64,000 nucleotides of DNA from Pedobacter psychrodurus (GCF_004331735.1 NZ_SJSO01000024.1:27195-91194), one strand, 5' to 3'; counted from the first letter of the stretch, positions 52,841-61,584 are shown. Notes: generated by a model not told the origin, from the letters alone. A program made the numbers and translations.

Positions 52841-53188
52841 CTATAGATAATCTTTTAATTCTTCTTTAAGCTTATGATAAGCTGCTAATTTATTCGCTAT
52901 GATTACTTCCTCTGATAGTTGTTTAACTTTGATCTGTGGAGATAAATTATCACTTTCGGTTATTGAGATTGTTACGGTATCTCCTATTGCCAATGGGCGA
53001 CTAAGCCATTTAAGCGGGATTTGTTTTACTGAATCAAGACCTGATACATCAAGATTAAGTGATTCTGTGTTATCCAGCGTTCTTTTTACCCAAGTTAAGA
53101 TTGCAGTTAGCACGCCAAATTCTGCATTGACTTTACTAGTGGCAATTTTCTGACCATTTAGGTCTATTTCGAAGGCAGGATTTTGCAT
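52841..53188 (-). CDS. Small unknown protein between tRNA fragments
   Basis: I do not recognise this 115-residue protein. From the Met at 53188 it reads MQNPAFEIDLNGQKI, with a beta-rich centre (IGDTVTISITESDN) and a Lys/Glu-rich helical C-terminus. It is soluble with no signal peptide. The frame is open to 53311, but the extra residues would be read from a tRNA-Asn fragment and its flank, so the inner start is used. The gene is enclosed by tRNA-Asn 3' fragments on both sides, which raises the possibility that it moved in at the tRNA. Codon use looks like its neighbours. Confidence 0.65.
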   Translation of the reverse strand: MQNPAFEIDLNGQKIATSKVNAEFGVLTAILTWVKRTLDNTESLNLDVSGLDSVKQIPLKWLSRPLAIGDTVTISITESDNLSPQIKVKQLSEEVIIANKLAAYHKLKEELKDYL

Positions 53189-53248
53189 AGGTTTAATATA
53201 AATTATGTTTGTGAGTATATAAAACTTCTCATGGTATACATTCATCCG

Positions 53249-53265
53249 CTCCCTCTGCTGGGCTC
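53249..53265 (-). pseudogene. tRNA-Asn 3'-end fragment (C)
   Basis: CTCCCTCTGCTGGGCTC is identical to the 3' end of the intact tRNA-Asn for 17 bases, then diverges into CCCGATGTAAAAT, which resembles the CCCGATATAAAAT insert in copy A. Confidence 0.7.
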
Positions 53266-53310
53266 CCCGATGTAAAATTTGGATAAACTTCTCGCCCAGC
53301 CCCAAACGCA

Positions 53311-53338
53311 AAAAACCACAACTTTCGTTGTGGTTTTT
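53311..53338 (-). terminator. Terminator of tRNA-Asn
   Basis: AAAAACCACAA and TTGTGGTTTTT form an 11-bp stem with loop CTTTCG directly after the tRNA 3' end on the minus strand. Confidence 0.85.
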
Positions 53339-53342
53339 AAAG

Positions 53343-53416
53343 CTCCCTCTGCTGGGCTCGAACCAGCGACCCTCTGATTAACAGTCAGATGCTCTAACCA
53401 GCTGAGCTAAGAAGGA
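53343..53416 (-). tRNA. trnN: tRNA-Asn (GTT)
   Basis: The 74-base cloverleaf has a seven-pair acceptor stem (TCCTTCT with AGAGGGA, one G-T pair), a D-arm AGCTCAGCTGGTTAGAGC, anticodon loop CTGTTAA with anticodon GTT, and T-arm GCTGGTTCGAGCCCAGC. The discriminator is G and CCA is not encoded. It is the only intact tRNA in the window. Confidence 0.95.
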
Positions 53417-53477
53417 ATATTTATTTATTCTGGTTGTGTTTTCAGTAATACTGATCAAAATCCTCTGATCTCTTCCT

Positions 53478-53530
53478 ACCCTCTGATTAATCCCGCACCT
53501 GCGGGACTCAACCAGCTGAGCTAAGAAGGA
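53478..53530 (-). pseudogene. tRNA-Asn 5'-half fragment with anticodon-arm hairpin (D)
   Basis: The minus strand carries TCCTTCTTAGCTCAGCTGGTT as in the intact tRNA, then AGTCCCGCAGGTGCGGGATT instead of the anticodon stem, and returns to AATCAGAGGG. The same replacement, with a different loop, occurs in copy A. Confidence 0.75.
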
Positions 53531-53656
53531 GTACTGGTCGTTTCCTAAAACGAGGCTTATTTACACTTTGCAGTTAAATACCCTTCTTCGTTTTGGGAGT
53601 GCAATATTAGCGCTTTTAAACTATTTATGCAAAAATTAATTCAATTATTATTTTAG

Positions 53657-53691
53657 AAAACGATCCTCGCTTTACGGTGGAGGATCGTTTT
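53657..53691 (-). terminator. Terminator of the third SusCD unit
   Basis: AAAACGATCCTC (53657-53668) and GAGGATCGTTTT (53680-53691) form a perfect 12-bp stem with an 11-base loop, 34 bases after the susD stop. Confidence 0.85.
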
Positions 53692-53725
53692 GCATATTTT
53701 AAACTGAATATCAGATTGTTAACAA

Positions 53726-55294
53726 TTACGGTTTAACAATCCAAGGTGCCAGATTAATATCGTCAGTTCCGTTATATTGACGGAGTAAAGCCTGTTTTAG
53801 GTTTTCGCCGTTGGTTGTTCTTTCAATAGTAGGATACTGAAAACGTTTCGGAATCCTTTGGCTGTTGCCCGTACCTGGTCCTACCTGGAAATCAGGGATA
53901 CCTGTTCTGCGGTATTGATAATAAGCTTCGAAACCTGAGTTACGGAAATAAGCCAGGTACTTTTGGGTAAGAATCTGTGTTAAACCCGAAGTTGTATTGC
54001 CTGCATATTTTATAACAGGTTGTGCATAATAATCCGTCTCGAATGTGAAGTTTACATTGTAGGTTTCAAATTCGCCTAATTTACCGTCCTTTTTCAAAAA
54101 GGTCACCACATTGCTGCCATCTTTAATGCCGTAGAAAGCAATAGAAGCCTGGATACCTTTTTTATACCAGCTTTCGGCATCGCCCGTCGCCCAGCCACGG
54201 TTAATACCTTCAGCCTTGATAAAACACAGTTCAGGATAAGAAATGATAAAGGTATTCTCGGCAGTATAACCACTGTAATATCGGTTGCGGCCAATAAGCG
54301 AATATAAACCTTTCTGTACCTTATCGAACATTACCCCCTGATCTTCACCAGAGTTTGCGCCTATAAAATTGCGGTAATCGGTAATGGCATAACCATTGGC
54401 TTCTGCTACCCCTCTTGCGGGCTCAGCAACCATATAAGCCCGGGGATCTTTATAGCTCGAAAGTGTATTTAAATAGGTTCCCGCCATGTTATAACGCAAA
54501 GCATCATTACCAAAATTATCCTTGTTGTTTGGGTATTTGTTAAAACTTTCATTGTATACAAACTGCAAGTTATCGGCCATGCTATCCATTACCGGGTATT
54601 TGCTTGCATTGCCCAATACCGCAGCAAACTGTTGTTTTACCTGCAGATCGGCATCGTTTACTTTGGCACTCAACTGGATCAATGTTCTTAATTTAAAGGT
54701 GTTTACTACCTTCTGCCAGGCCATCAGGTCGTTTTTAAGATAGATATCGCCTTTTAATTCTTTGTTTCCTGCAGCAATTAAAGCCGTTAAATCATTGTTC
54801 GATTCTTCTAACCAGGTTAACGACTGTTTAAAAATATCTTTTTGAGTATCGTACTTTGGAGTAAGGTTGCCGAAACCTTTTAGGGCTTCCGTCATCGGTA
54901 GATCGCCTACCTTCAAACTCATTTTCACAAAGAAATACGCTTTAAAGAATTTAGCCAAAGCCAGGTAAGGTTTAGCTACTGCACCACCTAAACGGTTGGC
55001 TTCTTCTTCCATTTTTACCACGTTTTTTAAAGTAGTATAATCTAAAGTAGCGCCAGTCCAATCGTAATTATTGTTGGCGTAGTAGAAATAATTGGCAGCT
55101 GTGTATTGGTTCCATCTTTCTGAGCCCGAAAACGGTGCTTCGTACATGTCGAACAAAATACCGTTCAACAATAAGTTCGGCGGAACAGTTTCGGCCTGGT
55201 TTGGATTTTTAAAATTTTCTTCAAATTCTTTCTTACATCCGCCACAAACAGCAACGATGATGAAGAGGAACAGGATTTTATATATTGATTTCAT
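53726..55294 (-). CDS. SusD-like lipoprotein (SusD-like_2 type), phosphonate-associated locus
   Basis: From the Met at 55294 the product has 522 residues with a lipoprotein signal (IIVAVCGGC-KK); the frame reaches 55318 but would then overlap the susC end. It has the opening FEENFKNPNQAETVPPNLLLNGIL and internal LAKFFKAYFFVKMSLKVGDLPMTEAL that mark the SusD-like_2 subgroup rather than the starch-type SusD. It should cap the SusC encoded 10 bp upstream. The neighbours (FAD oxidoreductase, MFS transporter, phosphatase-fold enzyme) suggest a phosphonate- or phosphate-bearing ligand, which is inference. Confidence 0.9.
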   Translation of the reverse strand: MKSIYKILFLFIIVAVCGGCKKEFEENFKNPNQAETVPPNLLLNGILFDMYEAPFSGSERWNQYTAANYFYYANNNYDWTGATLDYTTLKNVVKMEEEANRLGGAVAKPYLALAKFFKAYFFVKMSLKVGDLPMTEALKGFGNLTPKYDTQKDIFKQSLTWLEESNNDLTALIAAGNKELKGDIYLKNDLMAWQKVVNTFKLRTLIQLSAKVNDADLQVKQQFAAVLGNASKYPVMDSMADNLQFVYNESFNKYPNNKDNFGNDALRYNMAGTYLNTLSSYKDPRAYMVAEPARGVAEANGYAITDYRNFIGANSGEDQGVMFDKVQKGLYSLIGRNRYYSGYTAENTFIISYPELCFIKAEGINRGWATGDAESWYKKGIQASIAFYGIKDGSNVVTFLKKDGKLGEFETYNVNFTFETDYYAQPVIKYAGNTTSGLTQILTQKYLAYFRNSGFEAYYQYRRTGIPDFQVGPGTGNSQRIPKRFQYPTIERTTNGENLKQALLRQYNGTDDINLAPWIVKP

Positions 55295-55304
55295 GTTATA
55301 GCGA

Positions 55305-58300
55305 TTAAAAAGTAACATTAAGGTTAAAGCCTACACTTCTGGTAGTTGGTGTTTGCAGCGTAGAAGTACCTTCTCTACCCGAATACTGATCTACATCCAC
55401 ATCGTTATAGGTAGAATTGATAAAGTACAACAGGTTACGCCCTACTACCGAAATATTGGCCGATTTGATAAACGTGCGCTCCAATAATTTTTTAGGCAAC
55501 TGGTAACCAAAGGTTACTTCGCGTAATTTGGCGTAGGTACGGCTCATCATGGTGTTTTCTTTGGCACCGTAAAAAACGCCCAGATAATCTTGCAACAGCT
55601 GCGGGGTCGTGTTTGGTGCGAAAGTAAGATCGCCGTAATTGGTAATTACACCTGTAACCGGATCGAAATTAAGTTTACCGCCATTGGCAATAACTACACC
55701 ATCACCTACCCATGTACCTTTGTAAGTTGGATCGTTTACGCGCAGGTAATCCTGATATCTGGCTTCGCCCATTTTACCCTGAACAGTTTCGATCTGACGA
55801 CCGCCCTGAAACGATTTTAACCTTACGTAATCTTGCATTACTCCACCAACTTTACCATCTAACTGGAAGCTAAAGGAGAAATTCTCATACCTGAATTTGT
55901 TACCGATGCTCCATACCCAGTTTGGATCGGCATGGCCTAACAACTGGCTAACCGGTAACGAAACCGGGGTTCCGCTTGAAGTATGGATCACCTGTCCGCT
56001 TGGTGTTTTGGCCAATACCGAACCATAAATATTGTCGATGCGATCGCCTGTTTTAAAGAACTGATCAACCGATGTTTCGCCCGGAGCAAGTTCTTTATAA
56101 ATCTGCTTGTAGGTAGACCAGTTGATCATTACATCCCAACCAAATTTATCGGTTAAAATCGGTGCGCCAGATAAACTTAACTCCATACCACTGTTTTGCG
56201 TTTTACGACCGTTGATGGTATTGGTTTGATAACCTGTAGCTGCTGAGATATTTTGTCTGATAATCTTCGGTCCATCAATATACCTGAAATAAGTAGCCTC
56301 GAAACCTAACCTGTTTTTCAAAAACTTCAGATCTATACCACCTTCGTAATTGGTTCTGCTCTGTGCTTTTACCGCATTCAGATCGATCAGGTTATTGGTA
56401 TAATAAGCACCGGTTTGATTATTGTAAGTTGGCCTGATGCTATATGGCGAAGAAAGACCATAACCAGGGCCACCATATGATGAAGTATATTCTGCACCAT
56501 AACCGATCGGATAACTCTGCAATGGCGTGGCACCAATGAATTCCTGTGTACCCAAACCTGGATCTTTAACATTGGCATACGATGCTCTTATTTTTGCAAA
56601 TGAAATAAAAGCAGGCATTTTTACGTAGTCGGAAATTACCGAACTTAATGAAACCGAAGGATAAAAGGCCGAGTTGTTGCCCGGAGGAAGTGCAGAGTTT
56701 TTATCTACACGGCCGGTGGTATTGATATTCAGGTACTTTTTAAAGCTTAAATCAACCGAGTAAAAAGCACTTAACACCAACATATTAGAGTTGAAATCGA
56801 AAGCTTTTACCGGGTTTTTAGAGTTCGAGAAGTTATATACATTCGGAACGTTTAAATAATCGGTAGTGGTAAAACTAGAGTTGTAACTGAAGTTACGGGC
56901 GTTACCGCCACCAAAAGCACTGATTTCGAACAGGTCGCCAACGTTTTTATTGTATTTCAAAATCAACTGCGTATTGTTTTCGAACATGCTACGGCGATCT
57001 TCCCTATAATCGCCTAAACCTTCTTCACGTCCGTAAGGGTGAGCAGAAAACGGCATTTTCTCGGTTCTTAACTGATCGTAGGTCGAAATCTGTGTTTTTA
57101 ACAATACATCCAATCCTTTGGTTACATTATAGTTTAATGAAGCATAACCGTTAATATCATTCTTTTTATGTCCGCGCAACCATTCGTACGACATAAAATA
57201 AGGATTATGGTAACGTTGGTATTCAGCATAGATAGACTGGATGCCCTCTTTGCCTGGCTGCCAGTAGTTTTTCATATCGTCGATATTCCAATCGGCACCG
57301 CCCCAAAGCGTCATGTTATAAATCACACTGTTCGGGCCATAGTTTACATCTGGTATATTATCAGAAAACTGACGGCTGTAATTGATATAGGCTTCGGCCC
57401 TTAATTTCGGACTAATGTTATAAGAACCACTTACATTAAAGTTGTTGATATTTAATTGTGTGTTCGGTATAATTCCCTTTTGGTAATTATTAGAAATAGA
57501 AACCCTTAAATTATACTTATCAGTTGCAGAAGATAAAGCAATGTTGTTTGCAGATAGCAATCCGGTTTGGATAAAACGCTTTAAGTTATCCTTTCCACGT
57601 GCTACCCATGGCGTACCCTGGCGCACACCGTTTACAATCGGACTATCGTACTGAGGGATTAATTGCCCTTCGAATTTAGGGCCCCAGATATCATAATCAC
57701 CATCATTTAAACCACCACCTTTTCCATCGCCAAATGAATAAGCACTGTGTCCTCCTGGTCCGTACTCGTCCTGGCTTTTTGGTAAGGCGATAAATCCTTT
57801 GTTAAACTGCGTGCTCGAATTTAGTTCTACCGTAAAACCTTTATCGCTCAGTTTACCTCTTTTAGTAGTGATTAATAATGCCCCATTATAAGCCTGATAA
57901 CCATATAGTGCCGCAGCTGCCGGGCCTTTAAGTACGGTATACGTGTCGATATCATCGGGATTGATGTTCCAGGTATCCGAATTGATCGGCACCCCATCTA
58001 CCACCACTAAATTAACATCGTTACCGCGAAGGTACAGTGACGAACGACCCAAAAGCTCTGAAGATACACCAACAGTTAAACCGGCAACCTTACCCACCAA
58101 TCCATTTACCGGATTAGCTTCTCTGGCTTTCACCAGATCGGCACCTTTTACCTCCTGAATGGCATAACCCAGGTTTCTTTTCTCTTTACGGATACCGAGG
58201 GCGGTAACCACCACCTCGTTTAGGTTTTTCGAATCTGTTGTCAAAGTTATGGTTAGGTTTGCACCTGTGACCTGAACCTCTTGCTGAAGAAATCCGATAG

Positions 58301-58532
58301 AACTAAAAACAAGCGTTTCGCCTGTTTTGGCATCGAGGGTAAAGCGGCCTGATAAATCGGTTGAGGTAGCTTTTTTAGTGCCTTTTACCAGTACACTAAC
58401 CCCGGGGATTGGCTGTTGTGCATCGTCTTTAACCAGACCAGCAATTTTCGTTTGTGCCCATGTAAAATAAGGCGTGAGGCATAATAGCAGCAAAGCTACC
58501 ATGCACATCTTCATCTTGTAGAGATGTTTCAT
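55305..58532 (-). CDS. SusC-type TonB-dependent transporter, phosphonate-associated locus
   Basis: The 1075-residue protein has a signal peptide ending TPYFTWAQ, a carboxypeptidase-regulatory-like domain (about 28-108; GLVKDDAQQPIPGVSVLVKG), a plug (about 118-225; SSLYLRGNDVNLVVVDGVPIN, ALYGYQAYNGALLITTKRG) and a barrel ending VGFNLNVTF. It lacks starch-type neighbours. A 106-base gap carrying a TTTGTTTA/TATTTGTTAAC motif separates it from the FAD oxidoreductase gene, so it likely starts its own transcript. The ligand is inferred only from neighbours. Confidence 0.92.
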   Translation of the reverse strand: MKHLYKMKMCMVALLLLCLTPYFTWAQTKIAGLVKDDAQQPIPGVSVLVKGTKKATSTDLSGRFTLDAKTGETLVFSSIGFLQQEVQVTGANLTITLTTDSKNLNEVVVTALGIRKEKRNLGYAIQEVKGADLVKAREANPVNGLVGKVAGLTVGVSSELLGRSSLYLRGNDVNLVVVDGVPINSDTWNINPDDIDTYTVLKGPAAAALYGYQAYNGALLITTKRGKLSDKGFTVELNSSTQFNKGFIALPKSQDEYGPGGHSAYSFGDGKGGGLNDGDYDIWGPKFEGQLIPQYDSPIVNGVRQGTPWVARGKDNLKRFIQTGLLSANNIALSSATDKYNLRVSISNNYQKGIIPNTQLNINNFNVSGSYNISPKLRAEAYINYSRQFSDNIPDVNYGPNSVIYNMTLWGGADWNIDDMKNYWQPGKEGIQSIYAEYQRYHNPYFMSYEWLRGHKKNDINGYASLNYNVTKGLDVLLKTQISTYDQLRTEKMPFSAHPYGREEGLGDYREDRRSMFENNTQLILKYNKNVGDLFEISAFGGGNARNFSYNSSFTTTDYLNVPNVYNFSNSKNPVKAFDFNSNMLVLSAFYSVDLSFKKYLNINTTGRVDKNSALPPGNNSAFYPSVSLSSVISDYVKMPAFISFAKIRASYANVKDPGLGTQEFIGATPLQSYPIGYGAEYTSSYGGPGYGLSSPYSIRPTYNNQTGAYYTNNLIDLNAVKAQSRTNYEGGIDLKFLKNRLGFEATYFRYIDGPKIIRQNISAATGYQTNTINGRKTQNSGMELSLSGAPILTDKFGWDVMINWSTYKQIYKELAPGETSVDQFFKTGDRIDNIYGSVLAKTPSGQVIHTSSGTPVSLPVSQLLGHADPNWVWSIGNKFRYENFSFSFQLDGKVGGVMQDYVRLKSFQGGRQIETVQGKMGEARYQDYLRVNDPTYKGTWVGDGVVIANGGKLNFDPVTGVITNYGDLTFAPNTTPQLLQDYLGVFYGAKENTMMSRTYAKLREVTFGYQLPKKLLERTFIKSANISVVGRNLLYFINSTYNDVDVDQYSGREGTSTLQTPTTRSVGFNLNVTF

Positions 58533-58563
58533 TTATCTATAAAATTTTTAAGGTTTATAGATG

Positions 58564-58571
58564 CAATATTA
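58564..58571 (-). promoter_or_regulatory. Possible -7 box of the third susC
   Basis: The minus strand reads TAATATTG, one mismatch from TAnnTTTG, 32 bases before the susC start, with TTG-containing sequence about 25-30 bases upstream. It lies downstream of the motif at 58623-58642. Confidence 0.3.
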
Positions 58572-58622
58572 AGATGTGCATGTTAGCCCAATGCCAACTA
58601 ATAGTTAACAAAAAGCATTGTT

Positions 58623-58642
58623 TTTGTTTAGTATTTGTTAAC
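58623..58642 (-). promoter_or_regulatory. Shared 20-bp motif, site S1 (upstream of third susC)
   Basis: TTTGTTTAGTATTTGTTAAC (plus strand) agrees with site S2 at 61565-61584 in 17 of 20 bases. It overlaps the FAD oxidoreductase stop codon and lies about 90 bases before the susC start. GTTAAC also occurs at 58604-58609, so the region is flanked by two such hexamers. Confidence 0.6.
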
Positions 58643-59798
58643 TAAATATTTTCTTAATACTTTCCGCCGCATAGCCTGCACTGGCGGTCATTCCTTTGCC
58701 ACCGATAGCTGTACGGATGTGAATGCGATCGTCGAGATCGTAAGTTACAATATGTTTTGTTGGGTGCTGCGGATAAAATCCGGCCCAGGTACTTTGCAGT
58801 TTGCGCACATCGAAATCAACAATCCGAGCGGCTTCTTCGAGCATCAGCTCATTAATGTGATGGCTTAAATCGAAACCAAGATCGTCGAAATGATTTACAT
58901 CGGCATACACATGTGAATCGCCAATAATGATCGTATTATCTGCTGCTTTTTTAAACAGGATATGAATACCCCATTTTTTCAGCTCTTCGTAATGTGCAGG
59001 AGTTTTAATGCTTTTGAAAGAAGGGCAATAGTGCTCAAAACTTTCGTAGCGCCTGGTGGTGAGTCCTGTTAAAATATTACCTGCTAAAGCCACCTCTGGC
59101 ATAGGGATACTGCGCATCATCTGTAGTTTACTTACCACGATTCCGCTTTCACTAAACAGTTCCGGATAAAGCAATTTAAATTCGTAACCGTTGCAAATAA
59201 TAGCTTTTTCGGCAGTAAAAAGTTCGGCATTGTTTCTTAAACCTACCGCTACACCAGTGCCTTTACTTTCGCAGGCGGTAACCGGGCTGTTGTATTTAAG
59301 TGTGTACTGCGCAAACTTAGTCTGCATATATTTGTGCAGGCGGTGGATCATTTGATCTGGTGCTACACTAATTTCCTGTGGAAAAAAGATGGCTTCTTTG
59401 GCATAAGAAGATTTAATAGCAGGATATTTCTTTAAAACCGCTGCCTGACTGAGCAATTCTGTTTCGTAACCGATGGTATCGTAATGTGCTTTAAGCTCGT
59501 GGATTAAGGTTTGCTCATCGTTATCCGAGGCGATGTACACACTACCATTTTGCTGCACAGAAATATCAAACTCCTGCTGGATAGATTTATAAATCTCTAA
59601 ACCGGCAACACCGTATTCGAACCATTCGGCTTCCATACCTGAGGGTACCACCTGACCAAAATTGCGCACAGTAGCGCCTACCGGAAAATTGTCTTTTTCG
59701 AGCTGCAATACCGATTTGCCTGAAAGTAAAGCATGGTAAGTATGGAATGTTCCTAAAATCCCTCCACCAATTACAATAAGATCGAAATGTTTATCCAT
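58638..59798 (-). CDS. TIGR03364-type FAD-dependent oxidoreductase (aminophosphonate-associated)
   Basis: The 386-residue DAO-superfamily enzyme has the dinucleotide motif VIGGGILG (9-16), a VRNFGQVVPSGM segment characteristic of the TIGR03364 family, and a C-terminal STWAGFYPQHP/AIGGKGMTASAGYA region. That family was defined by its genomic link to phosphonatase-like HAD proteins and is thought to oxidise aminophosphonates related to 2-aminoethylphosphonate. It acts in the cytoplasm. Here it lies 254 bp downstream of the DUF5690 transporter gene, a gap that holds REP copy 2, and upstream of a SusC/SusD pair. Family recognition is by motif memory; the substrate in this organism is inference. 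Confidence 0.82.
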   Translation of the reverse strand: MDKHFDLIVIGGGILGTFHTYHALLSGKSVLQLEKDNFPVGATVRNFGQVVPSGMEAEWFEYGVAGLEIYKSIQQEFDISVQQNGSVYIASDNDEQTLIHELKAHYDTIGYETELLSQAAVLKKYPAIKSSYAKEAIFFPQEISVAPDQMIHRLHKYMQTKFAQYTLKYNSPVTACESKGTGVAVGLRNNAELFTAEKAIICNGYEFKLLYPELFSESGIVVSKLQMMRSIPMPEVALAGNILTGLTTRRYESFEHYCPSFKSIKTPAHYEELKKWGIHILFKKAADNTIIIGDSHVYADVNHFDDLGFDLSHHINELMLEEAARIVDFDVRKLQSTWAGFYPQHPTKHIVTYDLDDRIHIRTAIGGKGMTASAGYAAESIKKIFS

Positions 59799-59912
59799 TG
59801 TTTATTTTTTTGGCTGATGCCAGGATGTTTTTAAATCCATCTGGCATCAATGTTATTAATATTTATTTTAACTACGCTAATGACTATCATTAACAAATTC
59901 CAACAACCAAGT

Positions 59913-60007
59913 CGTCATTGCGAGAAGGCTTTTTCAGCCGACGAAGCAATCTTAATCCGAGCGCTAGTAGCGAGAGTTGTAAGATTGCTTCGTGCCTCGC
60001 AATGACG
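59913..60007. repeat. REP-like palindromic element, copy 2
   Basis: The right arm (59981-60007) repeats the arm seen at 1762-1787. The left arm is split: CGTCATTGCGAG (59913-59924), a small GGCTTTTTCAGCC hairpin, then ACGAAGCAATCTT (59941-59953). It lies between the MFS and FAD oxidoreductase genes. Confidence 0.8.
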
Positions 60008-60052
60008 AAACTACTCATTACGACCCAGCCTAACTTTTTTACCCTTATCTCT

Positions 60053-61372
60053 TTATTTCCCTGTTAAAGCCAACTGCTCCACTTTCGGCATCTTTTTATT
60101 TGTAGCCAGGGTTTTTCGTCTAAAGTAAATCAGCGAAAGCACACTACATACCCCGCCAATTAATGGTATGGCAAACAAACACTGTTTAAAAAAGTGCATC
60201 CAGCTGGTATTCGTTTCACCGAACTCATGAAACAGGAGTATCGAAAAACTACCTACGTAACCAATGGAATCGGCCACATACATAATAAAACCGATGTTGC
60301 TTTTGTAATGAAAATTGGCAATCATCCGTTCAAAGAATATGGCATTATATGGAATGTAGGCCATATACAGCCCCATCCCTAATAAAGCCATCCAGCTAAC
60401 AGGTCCAATATGCCCCCTATCGAAAAAGAATGTACTCACTCCAATTAGCAAACAGCCCGAAATAATCATGATATGGATAACGGTGAAGGCTTTGAGGTTA
60501 TCTTTGATCAAGATCAAAAGCCCCATCATCACCAATACCACAACCGAAATCAGGGTATCAATCTGCGTGTAGATATGGTTGTTATGAATGCCTAAACCGT
60601 TCCAGATTTCCACTTCAAAGTTGTCGCGCATATCGCGGATACAGGTAAGCAATACGTAAATAATAATGGTTAAAATAATGCCCGGTAAAAATGTAGTGAT
60701 AAACTTTCTGCGCTGTTTCGCATCCATTGGCACCCGTTTGGTACGTAGCTCCTGATCTTCTTTTGAAGGCGGTGGGATAACCTCCAGGCAAAAAACAAAA
60801 AGGAACAGCGGAAGCAGGAAAACCAGTCCGGTAAGAAAAGGCATCCAATAATCGCTTACCGAAGCAAAAGACATCAGCGTACGTGCTACCGTTTTAACAA
60901 AACCAGAGGCAAATATTAAACTGATCGACATTAATGCACCCATAAATTCAGTTGTTTTTCTTCCTTCCAAATAGCTGAAGACCAAACCCCAGATCATGCC
61001 CAAAGGGAAACCATTGAGGAAAAGGAATACAATATTGTAGGGAGCAGGCACCAATGCAAATCCGAGCAGTGCGAGCCAAGAAAAGAGAATCAGAAAAATG
61101 ATGCTCCTTGCCCGGTTACTTTTCCCCGATTCGGAAATAAAACGGATACCATAAAACTTACTCAAGGTATAACCTACCATTTGCGCGATAACCAACCAAA
61201 CTTTATAATCGATATGCAGAAATTCCTGATGCTCAAAAGTAGCAGAGGCAAAAGCTTTGCGAAAGGCATACATACTCGTATAACAACCAAATGCTGCTAT
61301 ACCACCAAGCATTGTAATTAACCAATAAGGCCAATGAAGTGCTTTTTTGCGGGCAAGATGAAGTAAACTCAT
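60053..61372 (-). CDS. DUF5690-family MFS transporter
   Basis: The 439-residue inner-membrane protein has about 12 hydrophobic segments in two halves with a central cytoplasmic loop (about 195-225, KRVPMDAKQRRKF). I recognise it as DUF5690, an MFS-clan family. It begins within an ATGA overlap (61369-61372) with the upstream HAD stub, which indicates translational coupling. In this locus it could carry a phosphonate or organophosphate into the cytoplasm for the FAD oxidoreductase. Direct sequence evidence for substrate is absent. Confidence 0.82.
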   Translation of the reverse strand: MSLLHLARKKALHWPYWLITMLGGIAAFGCYTSMYAFRKAFASATFEHQEFLHIDYKVWLVIAQMVGYTLSKFYGIRFISESGKSNRARSIIFLILFSWLALLGFALVPAPYNIVFLFLNGFPLGMIWGLVFSYLEGRKTTEFMGALMSISLIFASGFVKTVARTLMSFASVSDYWMPFLTGLVFLLPLFLFVFCLEVIPPPSKEDQELRTKRVPMDAKQRRKFITTFLPGIILTIIIYVLLTCIRDMRDNFEVEIWNGLGIHNNHIYTQIDTLISVVVLVMMGLLILIKDNLKAFTVIHIMIISGCLLIGVSTFFFDRGHIGPVSWMALLGMGLYMAYIPYNAIFFERMIANFHYKSNIGFIMYVADSIGYVGSFSILLFHEFGETNTSWMHFFKQCLFAIPLIGGVCSVLSLIYFRRKTLATNKKMPKVEQLALTGK

Positions 61373-61533
61373 CTTAGTATCTGCTTTATTGTGTTTAAAC
61401 CTCTGGTTAAATTATCAATACGGCTACGCTCATCACTAAAACCTGGCATGGCCTTTTGAAAATCCAGCCCCAGCCAATATCTGTCTTTAACGTTTGTGCC
61501 CACCCTACCGGGCACCACTAATTTGATTGACAT
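61369..61533 (-). pseudogene. Stub of a phosphonatase-like HAD gene, overlapping the MFS start
   Basis: The Met at 61533 opens a 54-residue frame reading MSIKLVVPGRVGTNVKD, then DFQKAM and IKQIL. It resembles the N-terminus of TIGR03351 phosphonatase-like HAD proteins (typically SIKLVVFDMAGTTVKD and FQKAM), but the catalytic FDMA block is replaced by PGRV, encoded by a small palindrome (GTGCCC with GGGCAC), and the protein ends before the HAD core. The stop overlaps the transporter start as ATGA. It may persist only as a coupling leader. The frame is open to 61566, inside motif S2. The relation to TIGR03351 is by eye and not certain. Confidence 0.5.
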
Positions 61534-61549
61534 ATATATTTCATTTAAA

Positions 61550-61584
61550 TAAACAATAGTAAACATTGTTTATTATTTGTAAAC
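61550..61584 (-). promoter_or_regulatory. Shared motif, site S2, with dyad (upstream of HAD stub and MFS)
   Basis: ATTGTTTATTATTTGTAAAC at 61565-61584 matches S1 in 17 of 20 bases. It overlaps a dyad TAAACAAT-AGTAAAC-ATTGTTTA (61550-61572), just upstream of the stub start. Confidence 0.6.

Larger units (their letters stand above)
53417..53725. other. Gap between tRNA-Asn and the SusD gene
   Basis: About 310 bases with no gene. It holds tRNA fragment D (53478-53530) and the susD terminator (53657-53691); the rest shows nothing recognisable. Confidence 0.6.

Noticed and set aside
53189..53311. N-terminal extension of the small gene at 52841-53188
   Set aside because: It would translate a tRNA-Asn fragment, so the inner Met is preferred.
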